A stretch of DNA of 64,000 bases, taken from JABFRJ01 sp963847145 (GTDB lineage: Bacteria; Pseudomonadota; Alphaproteobacteria; Rhizobiales; Hyphomicrobiaceae). This document shows, piece by piece, positions 54,028 to 61,946 of this stretch. Position 1 is the first letter of the stretch, and every line of letters begins with the position of its first letter. The notes beneath the pieces are model-generated. The model was given only the letters and a program-made list of their open reading frames with translations. It was not told where the DNA came from and did no database searches. Where the stretch lies: assembly GCA_963847145.1 (NCBI GenBank), contig CAWJYN010000007.1, positions 434,001 through 498,000 on the forward strand, given 5' to 3'. The position numbers and the translations under genes are program-made.

Positions 54028-55545
54028 TCACCGCGCCGCGGCCAGGCCACGGATGGTCGGTCGCGATGGCTGGTGCGTGATTGCTTTGACCGGTGCCGGT
54101 GCACCGACAGCGTGGGCTGCTTGATAGCGCTTCACGGCATGGGCGAGCCCGGCCGTCATGCCGATCATCACATACAGCGGCCACGTGAAAGCTTGCGTGA
54201 GAAATGTGCCGGCGGCGCAGAAGCCAGCGAGGCCGGAGACGAGCGATAGCGCGGTTGCCGTCAATACCGGCGGCGACCCGGCGGCGACCAACTGGGCCAG
54301 CGAGTGGATGGCGCTGCGGACTGTGGCAGCCACCAACATCAGGAACACGATGATGCCGGGAATACCGGTTTCGCCGAGTACCTGGAACCAGGTGCTGTGG
54401 ACAGCCTTGTCGCGCTTCTCCCACTTGTCGGTGAAGAAGTAGTAGCTTGGTGCGAAATTGTTGATGCCGACGCCGGTGAGTGGCCGCCGCGCTGCCATGT
54501 TGATGGCCGCACCCCAGGCGTAGATGCGGCCCATGGCGCTATCGTCGATACCGCTGGCGGAGAGTTCCGCTTCGCCGCCCGATACACGGCCTTTGAGACC
54601 CATGGCGGCGCCAAGGCCAAGTCCGGCGATGACGCACAACGTGATCGCTACCGAGCGCGATTTTATGAAGTGGAAGCCCAACGCACCGAACACGGCCAGC
54701 ACGCCGATCAATCCGCCGCGGCTTTGCGTGAAAATAATAGCCAGCATGATCGACGCTGAACCCAAGACGCCGAGCCACGTGTTCGCGCGGCTCGAACGGT
54801 AGATGAGGAACGAAATCGCAAACGCCAAAGGAAACAGCAGCACTAGCGACAGATCGTTTGGATCCGACAAGGTCGATTGGAATTCGGCCGGCGCATCGAC
54901 GAGATCGCCGAATTCGTTGATTTTCATGACGCGGGCGATTGATACGCGCGTGCCTTCAACCAGACTAATGCCATAGATCTTATTGTAGATGGTGACTGCC
55001 GCGATCGCCATGCCGCTGAGCACCAAAGCGCGGCCGATGAAGGTATAGTCCCAGTCGGTTCGCGCGAGCCAAGCGATCGCGAACGTCAACAGGATGACTT
55101 TCCAGTAGATGTTGGTGACGTAGTTCCAGGCGATGGCACGATCCTGCGCGAATGCCACGCCGAATACGACGATGGCGAAGAGGACAAGCACGCGCGTCAG
55201 TTCAGGCGTCAGGTAGGGCTCCATCGACTTGAAGATGAAGACATGCAGCCCCAGTGCGGCGAACATCAGCATGCCGAGGGCCAATGGAATGTTGAGGCCG
55301 CTGAGAAACGGATACGCCTCGTGCAGGCGAAAAAACGAGAAGGCGATGAACAACACGCAGATCGGCAGCGGGGCACGGATGCACAACAGCAGCCCCAGCG
55401 GCAGCGCCGCCGCCGCGACGGTGTTGACCGGATCGTCGGTGACAAAATACGTCACTGCTGCCAGCAGCGAACTGGCGATCGCGAGCATCATCTCGTGGCC
55501 CGGCAGTGGCAGCGCCCGTAACGCAGACATGTCAGCAATCGCCAT
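54028..55545 (-). CDS. O-antigen ligase/polymerase (Wzy-type) membrane protein
   Basis: Polytopic inner-membrane protein of 505 residues with about 11-12 hydrophobic helices. The Wzy_C family region is seen in FTQSRGGLIGVLAVFGALGFHFI and in the periplasmic loop GVGINNFAPSYYFF and HSTWFQVLGETGIPGIIVF. It probably polymerises repeat units or attaches them to an acceptor. The C-terminal tail is cytoplasmic and Pro/Ala-rich. The gene follows the deacetylase after a repeat-bearing gap and precedes the acyltransferase by 7 bases. Confidence 0.85.
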   Translation of the reverse strand: MAIADMSALRALPLPGHEMMLAIASSLLAAVTYFVTDDPVNTVAAAALPLGLLLCIRAPLPICVLFIAFSFFRLHEAYPFLSGLNIPLALGMLMFAALGLHVFIFKSMEPYLTPELTRVLVLFAIVVFGVAFAQDRAIAWNYVTNIYWKVILLTFAIAWLARTDWDYTFIGRALVLSGMAIAAVTIYNKIYGISLVEGTRVSIARVMKINEFGDLVDAPAEFQSTLSDPNDLSLVLLFPLAFAISFLIYRSSRANTWLGVLGSASIMLAIIFTQSRGGLIGVLAVFGALGFHFIKSRSVAITLCVIAGLGLGAAMGLKGRVSGGEAELSASGIDDSAMGRIYAWGAAINMAARRPLTGVGINNFAPSYYFFTDKWEKRDKAVHSTWFQVLGETGIPGIIVFLMLVAATVRSAIHSLAQLVAAGSPPVLTATALSLVSGLAGFCAAGTFLTQAFTWPLYVMIGMTAGLAHAVKRYQAAHAVGAPAPVKAITHQPSRPTIRGLAAAR

Positions 55546-55587
55546 GGTTCAGATCAGATCCCGGTTGCGCTCGAACTCGTAGGTTTT

Positions 55588-55724
55588 CACCTCTCCTTAT
55601 CGCACTTCGCGATGGGGAGAAGGTGGGCGAAGCCCAGATGAGGCGCAGCAACAGGCTCGGAGCTTGGGGCTGCCCCTCATCCGCCCGTTGGGCACCTTCT
55701 CCCCGTGAAAGACGGGGAGAAGGG
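55588..55724. repeat. Dispersed repeat in the operon gap
   Basis: Two related hairpin-forming segments: CACCTCTCC...GGGGAGAAGGTG (55588-55624) and CACCTTCTCCCC-GTGAAAGA-CGGGGAGAAGG (55693-55723). They flank about 70 bases containing GATGAGG and CCTCATC in opposite orientation. This CTTCTCCCC/GGGGAGAAG repeat type is common between genes in Hyphomicrobiales. It lies between the deacetylase and the O-antigen ligase genes. Confidence 0.75.
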
Positions 55725-55803
55725 AAACCTTCGCGCCGGACTGCTCGACTGGGCTTCACTCAAGCTACCATTGCGTGCAGTCTGATGCGGCATCATTCAA
55801 GTT

Positions 55804-56835
55804 TCATGCCTCGGCCTGCGCCCGCCCCAGCACACGATTAACTTTTTGCCGTCCGGCACGCAGCATGTCTCCGAAACCGGACAGTTCGGCTTCGAATTCG
55901 ATCTCGCTGAGGTTCTCGCCATCCAGCAGCCGCGGCAGCAGATGCATGGGCATGCCAGGCCAAGCCAACCCCTGCTGGGTTGTCGTCGAACTGGTGAGGC
56001 CAAGCCCTGCCAATGCTGCTGCCGCTGCCGGCGTGGCGACGCCACTTGGATAGCAGAAGTCTGTGAAGTGCGCCGCCGGTTTACCGAGCATGTCCGACAA
56101 GGCCTGGCGGTTGGCGCCGATTTCGCGCGCAATAACAGTTGGGCTCATGTCACCGATGCTATGCGTGTGGGTGTGGAGTTGAACGTCGAGGCCTTCGCGC
56201 ACGGCGGCGGCCAACTCGTCCGGCGTCATGTAGTCGAACGCGCGCACCTTGAGATAGGGCTCGATGTCGATTTTCAGTGCTGCGGCCAGGCGGCGCGCCG
56301 CTGCCATCCGGTCGGCCATCGGCCGTGTCAGATCGCGTGCATCGCGGCGGGCGTTGGCCACAGCAGTAGCGTCAATCAGGATATTGCGTGGCTTGGCGTT
56401 TGCCACCGCATCGAGATATCGCGCCATGACATGCGCAATCGGCTTGCCGCCTTGCAGCTGGGCGGTGTCGCAATAGAGGGTTGCTGGCATGGCGTGATCG
56501 GCCAGCGCCGGCAACATGGCGGCGAACGTGCTCCACCAGCCGTCATCAATGGTGATCACAACCGCAGCCTGCGGCAATACCGGCCCCTCGCCGCGCAAGG
56601 CGCGCACCGCGTCGGATAGCGACACCACCGGATAGCCCTCGCGGCGGATGATGGCCAGCCGGCGCCGAAAAGTGGCCGCCTGCATGAACATACTGTCGCC
56701 AGCAAAGCCGTCTTCGGCTAGCCAGACGCCATGATAGCACAGAATGCGGACGGCTTTCGCCGAGCGGCGGCGCGCGATGCCGAACAGGCCCGCCGCCTTC
56801 GCTCTGGCCAGGATGTCGTTTTTTCTGCTGGTCAT
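55804..56835 (-). CDS. Polysaccharide deacetylase (NodB/CE4 family)
   Basis: Metal-dependent deacetylase of 343 residues. CE4 motif 1 is VITIDDGWWSTF (Asp pair near 97-98, with Ile for the usual Phe). Motif 2 is LHTHTHSIGDMS (HxxxH, near 230-236). Motif 3 is FCYPSGVATP. RILCYHGV near residue 31 is the usual N-terminal motif. It probably removes acetyl groups from amino sugars of the exopolysaccharide or its precursors. No signal peptide is obvious, so it may act in the cytoplasm or at the membrane. It starts 25 bases after the end of the export-protein gene. Confidence 0.86.
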   Translation of the reverse strand: MTSRKNDILARAKAAGLFGIARRRSAKAVRILCYHGVWLAEDGFAGDSMFMQAATFRRRLAIIRREGYPVVSLSDAVRALRGEGPVLPQAAVVITIDDGWWSTFAAMLPALADHAMPATLYCDTAQLQGGKPIAHVMARYLDAVANAKPRNILIDATAVANARRDARDLTRPMADRMAAARRLAAALKIDIEPYLKVRAFDYMTPDELAAAVREGLDVQLHTHTHSIGDMSPTVIAREIGANRQALSDMLGKPAAHFTDFCYPSGVATPAAAAALAGLGLTSSTTTQQGLAWPGMPMHLLPRLLDGENLSEIEFEAELSGFGDMLRAGRQKVNRVLGRAQAEA

Positions 56836-56859
56836 AAAACTCAGTACCAGGCGCGCAGG

Positions 56860-58248
56860 TTACTGCAGCGTGACGACGATCATGTCGCCGGGCTTGACCA
56901 GTGCGTTGCGGTCAGCAGGGATTGTTTTGGGTCCGCTGACGTCTTGCCGGACGATCTCATAGATGAGTGCGTCTTTCTTTGGGCCTTCTGCATCTGCATC
57001 CGACAGTGGCTTGGTGATCTTGCGCGGCAGCGTACCTGCCGCCTCGATCTCGACTTCCAGTTGTGCTGCGTCGCGCTCGAGCTTCATCAGATCCGTGTCG
57101 ATCAGGGCGCGGCGATCTTGCTTCAGATTGCCCAGATCGCGTTCATAGCCGACCAGCGCCCCATCGGTACGCGACAGCGACACGCCCAGTGACGCCAGCT
57201 TTTCTTCGAGATCGGCGATCCGCAGTTCTTCCTCGGTCAGCCGGTCGATGCGCAGGAACTGCTTGTCGTACAGCACTTTCAGTTGTGCGAACTGCTTGCG
57301 GCGGAACTGCAGCTGTTCGCTGAGACGCGCGCGCTGCGCTTTGATGCTTTCCATTTCCTGCTTGGCCAGTGCAATCGCGCGCTGCAGGCCGGCGGCCTGT
57401 GCTTCCGTCGCGCTCTTGCGGCTCTGGAATGATGTCTGTTGGGCGTCGATCAGCTCTTGGGCTTCCTTGCGGCCGACCAGCGCGATCAAGCGCGCTGGAA
57501 TTTCGATCTTGTCGAGGCCGCGTTGCTCTGACGACAACCGCGCAATCGTGGCGAGGACGCGTTTTTGATCTTCGATGGTCCGCTGCAGCTTGGTGCTTGC
57601 GCCATCGATGCCGGAGCTGTCCGCGCCGCGGAACGCGCCGCCGGAAACAGTGACGGCTTGCAGCACCGTCATGCCGGGCTTCCACGGCGCCGTGCCGGGC
57701 TTGCTCACATAGCCTGAGACGAACACCGGCCGGTACTCGGTTACTTCGACGGTGACGTAGGCCTCGCGCCCGATCAGTCGCGCGAGCCGCTCTGACAGCG
57801 ACTTCTCCAGTCCGGCCGCATCAAGCCCGGCGACCGAGACGCGGCCGACGACGGGCACTGAAATGGTCTGATCATCGTTGATACGGTAATCGCCAGAGAG
57901 TTCCGGCTGGCCCTGGATCTTGATGCTGATGCGATCCGCATTGAAGAGCTCGAGGCGCTCCGCTGGCGCGCGTGCAACAGCGACGGCGGCGGGGGGCACC
58001 GCAGCCGGTGTCGCGCGGATGGCGGTTTGTGCCACCGTGGCAATGCTTGCCGGCGCGCGCGGCACCAGCGAAATTTCAGGCTGTGCAGGTGGGTCACCGG
58101 CGGCCGCCATTTGCACGCCAGAAGCGGCGCTGATCATCGGCCGCTTTGCTGCCGCCGCTTCGTTGGCTGAACGCCGCGACTGCGCTTCTGCCACCAGCGC
58201 CATCACACCCAGCACGGCCACGGCCGTTACGATGCGTTGCGAAATCAT
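56860..58248 (-). CDS. Polysaccharide export protein (Wza/ExoF-like)
   Basis: Exported protein of 462 residues from the ATG at 58248. The signal peptide is RIVTAVAVLGVMALVAEA, with no lipobox Cys near the cleavage point. An Ala/Pro-rich linker (about 30-95) leads to the poly-export domain: DRISIKIQGQPELSGDYRIND, ISVPVVGRVSVAGLDAAGLE. An SLBB-type domain follows (VFVSGYVSKPGTAPWKPGMT), then a long coiled coil (about 250-410, KQEMESIKAQRARLSEQLQ), and finally a second SLBB-like end (LVKPGDMIVVTLQ). It resembles ExoF-type proteins. First gene of the operon. Confidence 0.85.
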   Translation of the reverse strand: MISQRIVTAVAVLGVMALVAEAQSRRSANEAAAAKRPMISAASGVQMAAAGDPPAQPEISLVPRAPASIATVAQTAIRATPAAVPPAAVAVARAPAERLELFNADRISIKIQGQPELSGDYRINDDQTISVPVVGRVSVAGLDAAGLEKSLSERLARLIGREAYVTVEVTEYRPVFVSGYVSKPGTAPWKPGMTVLQAVTVSGGAFRGADSSGIDGASTKLQRTIEDQKRVLATIARLSSEQRGLDKIEIPARLIALVGRKEAQELIDAQQTSFQSRKSATEAQAAGLQRAIALAKQEMESIKAQRARLSEQLQFRRKQFAQLKVLYDKQFLRIDRLTEEELRIADLEEKLASLGVSLSRTDGALVGYERDLGNLKQDRRALIDTDLMKLERDAAQLEVEIEAAGTLPRKITKPLSDADAEGPKKDALIYEIVRQDVSGPKTIPADRNALVKPGDMIVVTLQ

Positions 58249-58671
58249 CCTGTGTCCACTTTCTCGGGTACGCAATTTGAGACTGCTGCTGCCGCCGGCC
58301 GCTTAAGTTAGCCGGCGCTTGGGCCGTAAAGCGTCTATCAAGCGAGTGTCATGCACATCGAATGCCAGTTCGAGGCTCGGTTGGTGCGCCGGTACTTGGT
58401 CGGTGGGCGGTGTGTGCTGCCTGGCGCCGGCACGGTGCTGTCCTGTTATGAGCGCGCTGGTACCATATCGCCAATCAAAATTCTGCACCCGCCGTTGCCG
58501 CATGGTAAAGTTGGGTGGTGGCGGGCCGTGAGCTGTTGCTACACCAAGCAGCGTCTCAAGCACTATCTGCGGATGGGGCGGCATCGTTTATGCATGGCGG
58601 CAATCCGGTTCCCGCCAATCGTGCCCTCATAGCCACCCTCGCCGTCGCGCCCCCCTCTCCAGGCCCCCCGC
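58249..58671. other. Divergent promoter region of the exopolysaccharide locus
   Basis: About 420 bases between the export-protein gene (-) and a glycosyltransferase gene (+). It should carry promoters for both. A 93-codon frame at 58351-58632 matches no family and is not called as a gene. No operator palindrome was recognised. Confidence 0.4.
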
Positions 58672-59691
58672 ATGATCTGGCAGTTCATCGACAGCAGCAG
58701 CGTGGGCGGCGCGGAACGGCATGTCGCAACTTTAGCCGACGGACTGCGCCGTCATGGCCATCCTGCCGAGATCGTGCTGCTCGCCAAACATGGGCAAAAC
58801 CCCTGGTTGGCACAGTTAACCGACGCCGGTTTGCCGGTCCGCCATCTGGATGGAAGCTTGGGCAGCCTGCGCCATGCGCTGCTGCAGGAGCGGCCGCGGC
58901 TGTTGCACACGCACGGCTACAAGGCCGGTGTGCTGGGCAGGCTGGCGGCGCGGCTGGCGCGGGTTCCCGCCGTCTCGACGTTTCATTCCGGCGCGCGGGG
59001 ACCGTTCCCTGTCGGCGCCTACGAATGGCTGGACGATTGGACCTCGGTGCTGGGGGCGCGCATCGCCGTCAGCGAGGTCATCAGGCAACGGCTCCCGTAT
59101 GCGGCAACGGTCATTCCCAGTTACGTGCTGACGGCCGACGCGCCGCCCACCGCACCGCTGCCGCCGGTGGCCGCTTTTGTTGGCCGCCTCAGTGCAGAGA
59201 AAGCGCCTGATTTATTTTGTGAATTGGCCGCGCGTCAGCATGCGTCGCAGGTGGCGCCGTTGGCCTGGCACATCTGGGGGGATGGCCCGATGCGCAGCGA
59301 TCTGGAAGCCAAGTATGGCGGCATCGTGACCTTTCATGGCATCGCCACGCGCATGGACGATGTCTGGCCACGGGTCGGCGCGCTGATCATGCCATCACAC
59401 TTTGAAGGTGTGCCGCTGGCAGCCCTTGAAGCGGCTGCCCGCGGCATCCCGGTTCTCGCCAGCCGTGTCGGCGGCTTACCCACCGTCATTGATGATGGCG
59501 TCACCGGCTGGTTGTTTCCGGCTGGCGATCTTGCCGCTGCCGACACGGCGCTGGCCAGTTGGCGCATGGCTGTTACGCAAGACAGTGCTGCCTTGCGCCG
59601 CGCCTGCTGGGACAAGGCCCGCCGCGACTTCTCCGAGGCGCGATGGCTGCCGGAACTTCTTCACGTCTACGAAGCAGTTAGTCGGAAATGA
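58672..59691 (+). CDS. Glycosyltransferase family 4
   Basis: Retaining GT-B glycosyltransferase of 339 residues. The N-terminus is SSSVGGAERHVATLADGLRRHGH, typical of GT4. ARLPxVST-type sequence follows (ARVPAVSTFHSG). The C-terminal domain has VAAFVGRLSAEKAPDLFCELA, WHIWGDGPMRSDLEAKYGG, and the donor motif MPSHFEGVPLAALEAAARGIPVLAS with E-x7-E. It then reads VGGLPTVIDDGVTGWLFPAGD. It lies at the head of the exopolysaccharide cluster on the opposite strand and probably works in the same pathway. The ribosome-binding site is weak. Confidence 0.9.
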   Translation: MIWQFIDSSSVGGAERHVATLADGLRRHGHPAEIVLLAKHGQNPWLAQLTDAGLPVRHLDGSLGSLRHALLQERPRLLHTHGYKAGVLGRLAARLARVPAVSTFHSGARGPFPVGAYEWLDDWTSVLGARIAVSEVIRQRLPYAATVIPSYVLTADAPPTAPLPPVAAFVGRLSAEKAPDLFCELAARQHASQVAPLAWHIWGDGPMRSDLEAKYGGIVTFHGIATRMDDVWPRVGALIMPSHFEGVPLAALEAAARGIPVLASRVGGLPTVIDDGVTGWLFPAGDLAAADTALASWRMAVTQDSAALRRACWDKARRDFSEARWLPELLHVYEAVSRK

Positions 59692-59885
59692 CGATGGCTG
59701 ACCGTCACTGCGCGCTCAGTCATCTCCGCTATTCATCGTAAATTTGAGGTGTACGGTAAATCGCGGAGATCGTGCCGATTTGGACTTGATCCGCAGTTTC
59801 AAGATATTGTACACGGAGGTTCAGAGTTCGTTGACAACTGTCCTCCTCTGGGACAGGTGCGCGTATTCCAGTGGGCACCCCCTCC

Positions 59886-60299
59886 ATGCCAATCCATTTT
59901 AAGGCTCCCGCACGTCTCGATGCGGCCAACATCCCATCGCTCCGTTCAGAGTTTGAGCGTCTGGCGGCTGCTACCGACCATGTCATCGTCGACATGGCGC
60001 GCACCGAGGTGCTTGACGGTTCCGGTGTGGGCGCGATGGTATTTGCATTCAAGCGCTTGTCGGCGAAGCGGTTGCGCTTGTCGATCCGCAACGTGTCCGG
60101 ACAGCCGCTCGATCTGTTGAACAACTCCGGCCTGCTGCGGACCTTGACCGCCGAACCACGCGAGAGCCGCCTGGCGTCGGCCGTGCGCACGCTTCGGCTG
60201 GAGCGGTTGCTGGCACCAGTTGTCCGCACGCACGCAGCGCCGATCGAGACCGCGGCTACCAGCCGCGACACCGGTGAGCGCACCAAAGGCGCTGCCTGA
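59886..60299 (+). CDS. STAS-domain protein (anti-sigma factor antagonist-like)
   Basis: Cytoplasmic protein of 137 residues from the ATG at 59886; ATG 59871 is also in frame. One STAS domain: FKAPARLDAANIPSLRSEFERL, VIVDMARTEVLDGSGVGAMVFAF (the Ser after DG is the residue phosphorylated in SpoIIAA relatives), and KRLRLSIRNVSGQPLDLLNNSGLL. A polar tail of about 35 residues follows. No partner anti-sigma kinase or phosphatase is nearby. It may also act as a phospholipid or stress-signal module, and the role is not assigned. Confidence 0.82.
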   Translation: MPIHFKAPARLDAANIPSLRSEFERLAAATDHVIVDMARTEVLDGSGVGAMVFAFKRLSAKRLRLSIRNVSGQPLDLLNNSGLLRTLTAEPRESRLASAVRTLRLERLLAPVVRTHAAPIETAATSRDTGERTKGAA

Positions 60300-60328
60300 G
60301 CAGTTGATCTCGGCGCTGACGGGTGCTT

Positions 60329-61000
60329 TCACCCGTGACCTGTCAGCATCCATAGTGCCAGCCGGTGCAGCCCTTTGGGCTGGTCACAGAGTGCTGAGGC
60401 GCCCGCTTCGCGCAGCTCTGCCATTGATCCATAGCCCCAGGTGACGCCGATTGAACGCATCCCGTTCTTTTTGGCACCAAGACAATCGAACTTCCGGTCG
60501 CCGATCATGATCGCGTTGGCCGGATCGACGCGCTCGGTGGTGATGATGTGTGCGATCAGCTCGGCCTTGTCGTCGCGCGTGCCATCCAGCTCAGCGCCGT
60601 GGATGGCTGCAAAGTGTTCTGCCAGTCGCTTCTCGCGGAGGATCGGCTTGGCGAAGACGTGTGGCTTCGATGTGGTGACGATGAGCCGGCAATCCGCGCG
60701 CCGCAGGGCCGATAAGCTCTCCTCGATGCCGGCGTAGACATCACAAGTGTACATCGCGGGTGGGCCATTGCTGGCAGCGCCGCTGTAGGTCGCGCGATAA
60801 AGCGCCACCGCTTGCTCCACCTCGTCGGGTGGCACGCCGAGTTTTGGGAATGCCTCGCGCAGCGGCGGCCCGATGACCCAGTGCAACGCCTCCATCGGTG
60901 GTACCGGCCGCCCGAGCCCGCGCAGCGCCGCCTGCACTGAGCCGATGATCCCCGCTTTCGGATCCACCAACGTGCCGTCGAGATCGAACAGAATGTCCAT
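60329..61000 (-). CDS. HAD-family phosphatase (phosphoglycolate phosphatase-like)
   Basis: Haloacid dehalogenase-fold hydrolase of 223 residues. The ATG at 61000 has GGAGG 6 bases upstream. Motif I is FDLDGTLVDPKAGI (Asp nucleophile). Motif II is LIVTTSKPH, and motif III/IV is DPANAIMIGDRKFDCLGAKKNG, with a C1 helical cap between (residues 15-80). The HTDTK-like region is absent, and the substrate may be phosphoglycolate, a nucleotide or a sugar phosphate. It diverges from the ChaC-like gene. Confidence 0.87.
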   Translation of the reverse strand: MDILFDLDGTLVDPKAGIIGSVQAALRGLGRPVPPMEALHWVIGPPLREAFPKLGVPPDEVEQAVALYRATYSGAASNGPPAMYTCDVYAGIEESLSALRRADCRLIVTTSKPHVFAKPILREKRLAEHFAAIHGAELDGTRDDKAELIAHIITTERVDPANAIMIGDRKFDCLGAKKNGMRSIGVTWGYGSMAELREAGASALCDQPKGLHRLALWMLTGHG

Positions 61001-61016
61001 CGGTGCCTCCTGAGCG

Positions 61017-61096
61017 AATTTGGGAACAGCCACCCTTTCCCTGAGATGCCGCCCGCCAAACGTTTGACCAGAGGAAATAGTGGCTGTCCCCAATTT
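61017..61096. repeat. Inverted repeat between HAD and ChaC genes
   Basis: Two 17-base arms, AATTTGGGAACAGCCAC (61017-61033) and GTGGCTGTCCCCAATTT (61080-61096), complementary at 15 of 17 positions. GTGGCTGTCCCCAATTT is of the kind seen in dispersed REP-type repeats linked to REP-associated transposases; that link is from memory and unverified. It occupies the divergent promoter region. Confidence 0.7.
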
Positions 61097-61111
61097 CGGC
61101 ACTGCCCTATC

Positions 61112-61828
61112 ATGGATGTGGGATCAACGGGGAGCCGGCAGCGCGTGCAGAGCGGGCAAGATTTGTGGGTGTTTGGTTATGGCTCGCTGATGTGGCGGCC
61201 AGATTTTCCGTTCGCCGAACGCGTGCGCGCGCGGCTCGATGGCTATCATCGCGCTTTCTGCATCTCCTCGACGCATCATCGTGGCAGTGCTGCGCGGCCT
61301 GGCCTTGTGCTTGGGCTTGATCGCGGTGGTGCGTGCGAGGGTGTCGCCTATCGCGTGGCCGCCACTAACGCGCTGACCGTGCTCACCTACTTGCGCAAAC
61401 GTGAACTCATCAGCGGCGTCTATCGCGAGGCGCGTGTACCGGTTGCCTTGCATGAGATGGGACATCGCACGGTGCCTGCTCTGGCCTACATCGTCGAGCG
61501 GTGCCATCCGAGCTACACTGGTGTCCAATCGCTCGCGGAGCAGGCGCACCTCATCCGCAGCGCCCGCGGCGTTTCCGGCGACAATCTCGATTATCTTCTG
61601 AGCACGGTGCGCCATCTTGCAGTGCTGGGCATTCGTGAGCCAACACTTCAGCGGCTGGTCACGCGCGCCGCTCCGCATGCCAGCCAACGGATGGGCGACG
61701 CGTTGACGTCGCCGAGCTCAGCGCCCATTCGCCGTGCCGTCGCGCATTTGCGCAATGGCGCTCCGCGTATGCGCCGCGGCGACCGCATGCGCTTCCTCTA
61801 CCGCATCCGGCTTGATGGTGGGATGTGA
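61112..61828 (+). CDS. ChaC-like gamma-glutamylcyclotransferase
   Basis: Cytoplasmic protein of 238 residues from the ATG at 61112. An in-frame upstream ATG at 61046 lies inside the repeat. The fold signature is WVFGYGSLMWRPDFPF, followed by YHRAFCISSTHHRGS and GLVLGLDRGGACEGVAYRV. The catalytic Glu of the family probably lies in YLRKRELISGVYRE. ChaC enzymes cleave glutathione to 5-oxoproline and Cys-Gly. The C-terminal 40 residues are basic. No clear ribosome-binding site. Confidence 0.88.
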   Translation: MDVGSTGSRQRVQSGQDLWVFGYGSLMWRPDFPFAERVRARLDGYHRAFCISSTHHRGSAARPGLVLGLDRGGACEGVAYRVAATNALTVLTYLRKRELISGVYREARVPVALHEMGHRTVPALAYIVERCHPSYTGVQSLAEQAHLIRSARGVSGDNLDYLLSTVRHLAVLGIREPTLQRLVTRAAPHASQRMGDALTSPSSAPIRRAVAHLRNGAPRMRRGDRMRFLYRIRLDGGM

Positions 61829-61946
61829 GGCGTGGCTGCCGCTGGCTGGATCCCGAAGTTCACGCAGCAAGGAGGAGGAACGAAAAAGTTGCGCGGTGAC
61901 GCCGCGTTTGGGCGTTGGTTCTGGCCTTGCTTTGCATCACCTTGTT

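Noticed and set aside
58351..58632. 93-residue frame in the divergent exopolysaccharide promoter region
   Set aside because: No family resemblance, and its place between two divergent starts suggests non-coding sequence.
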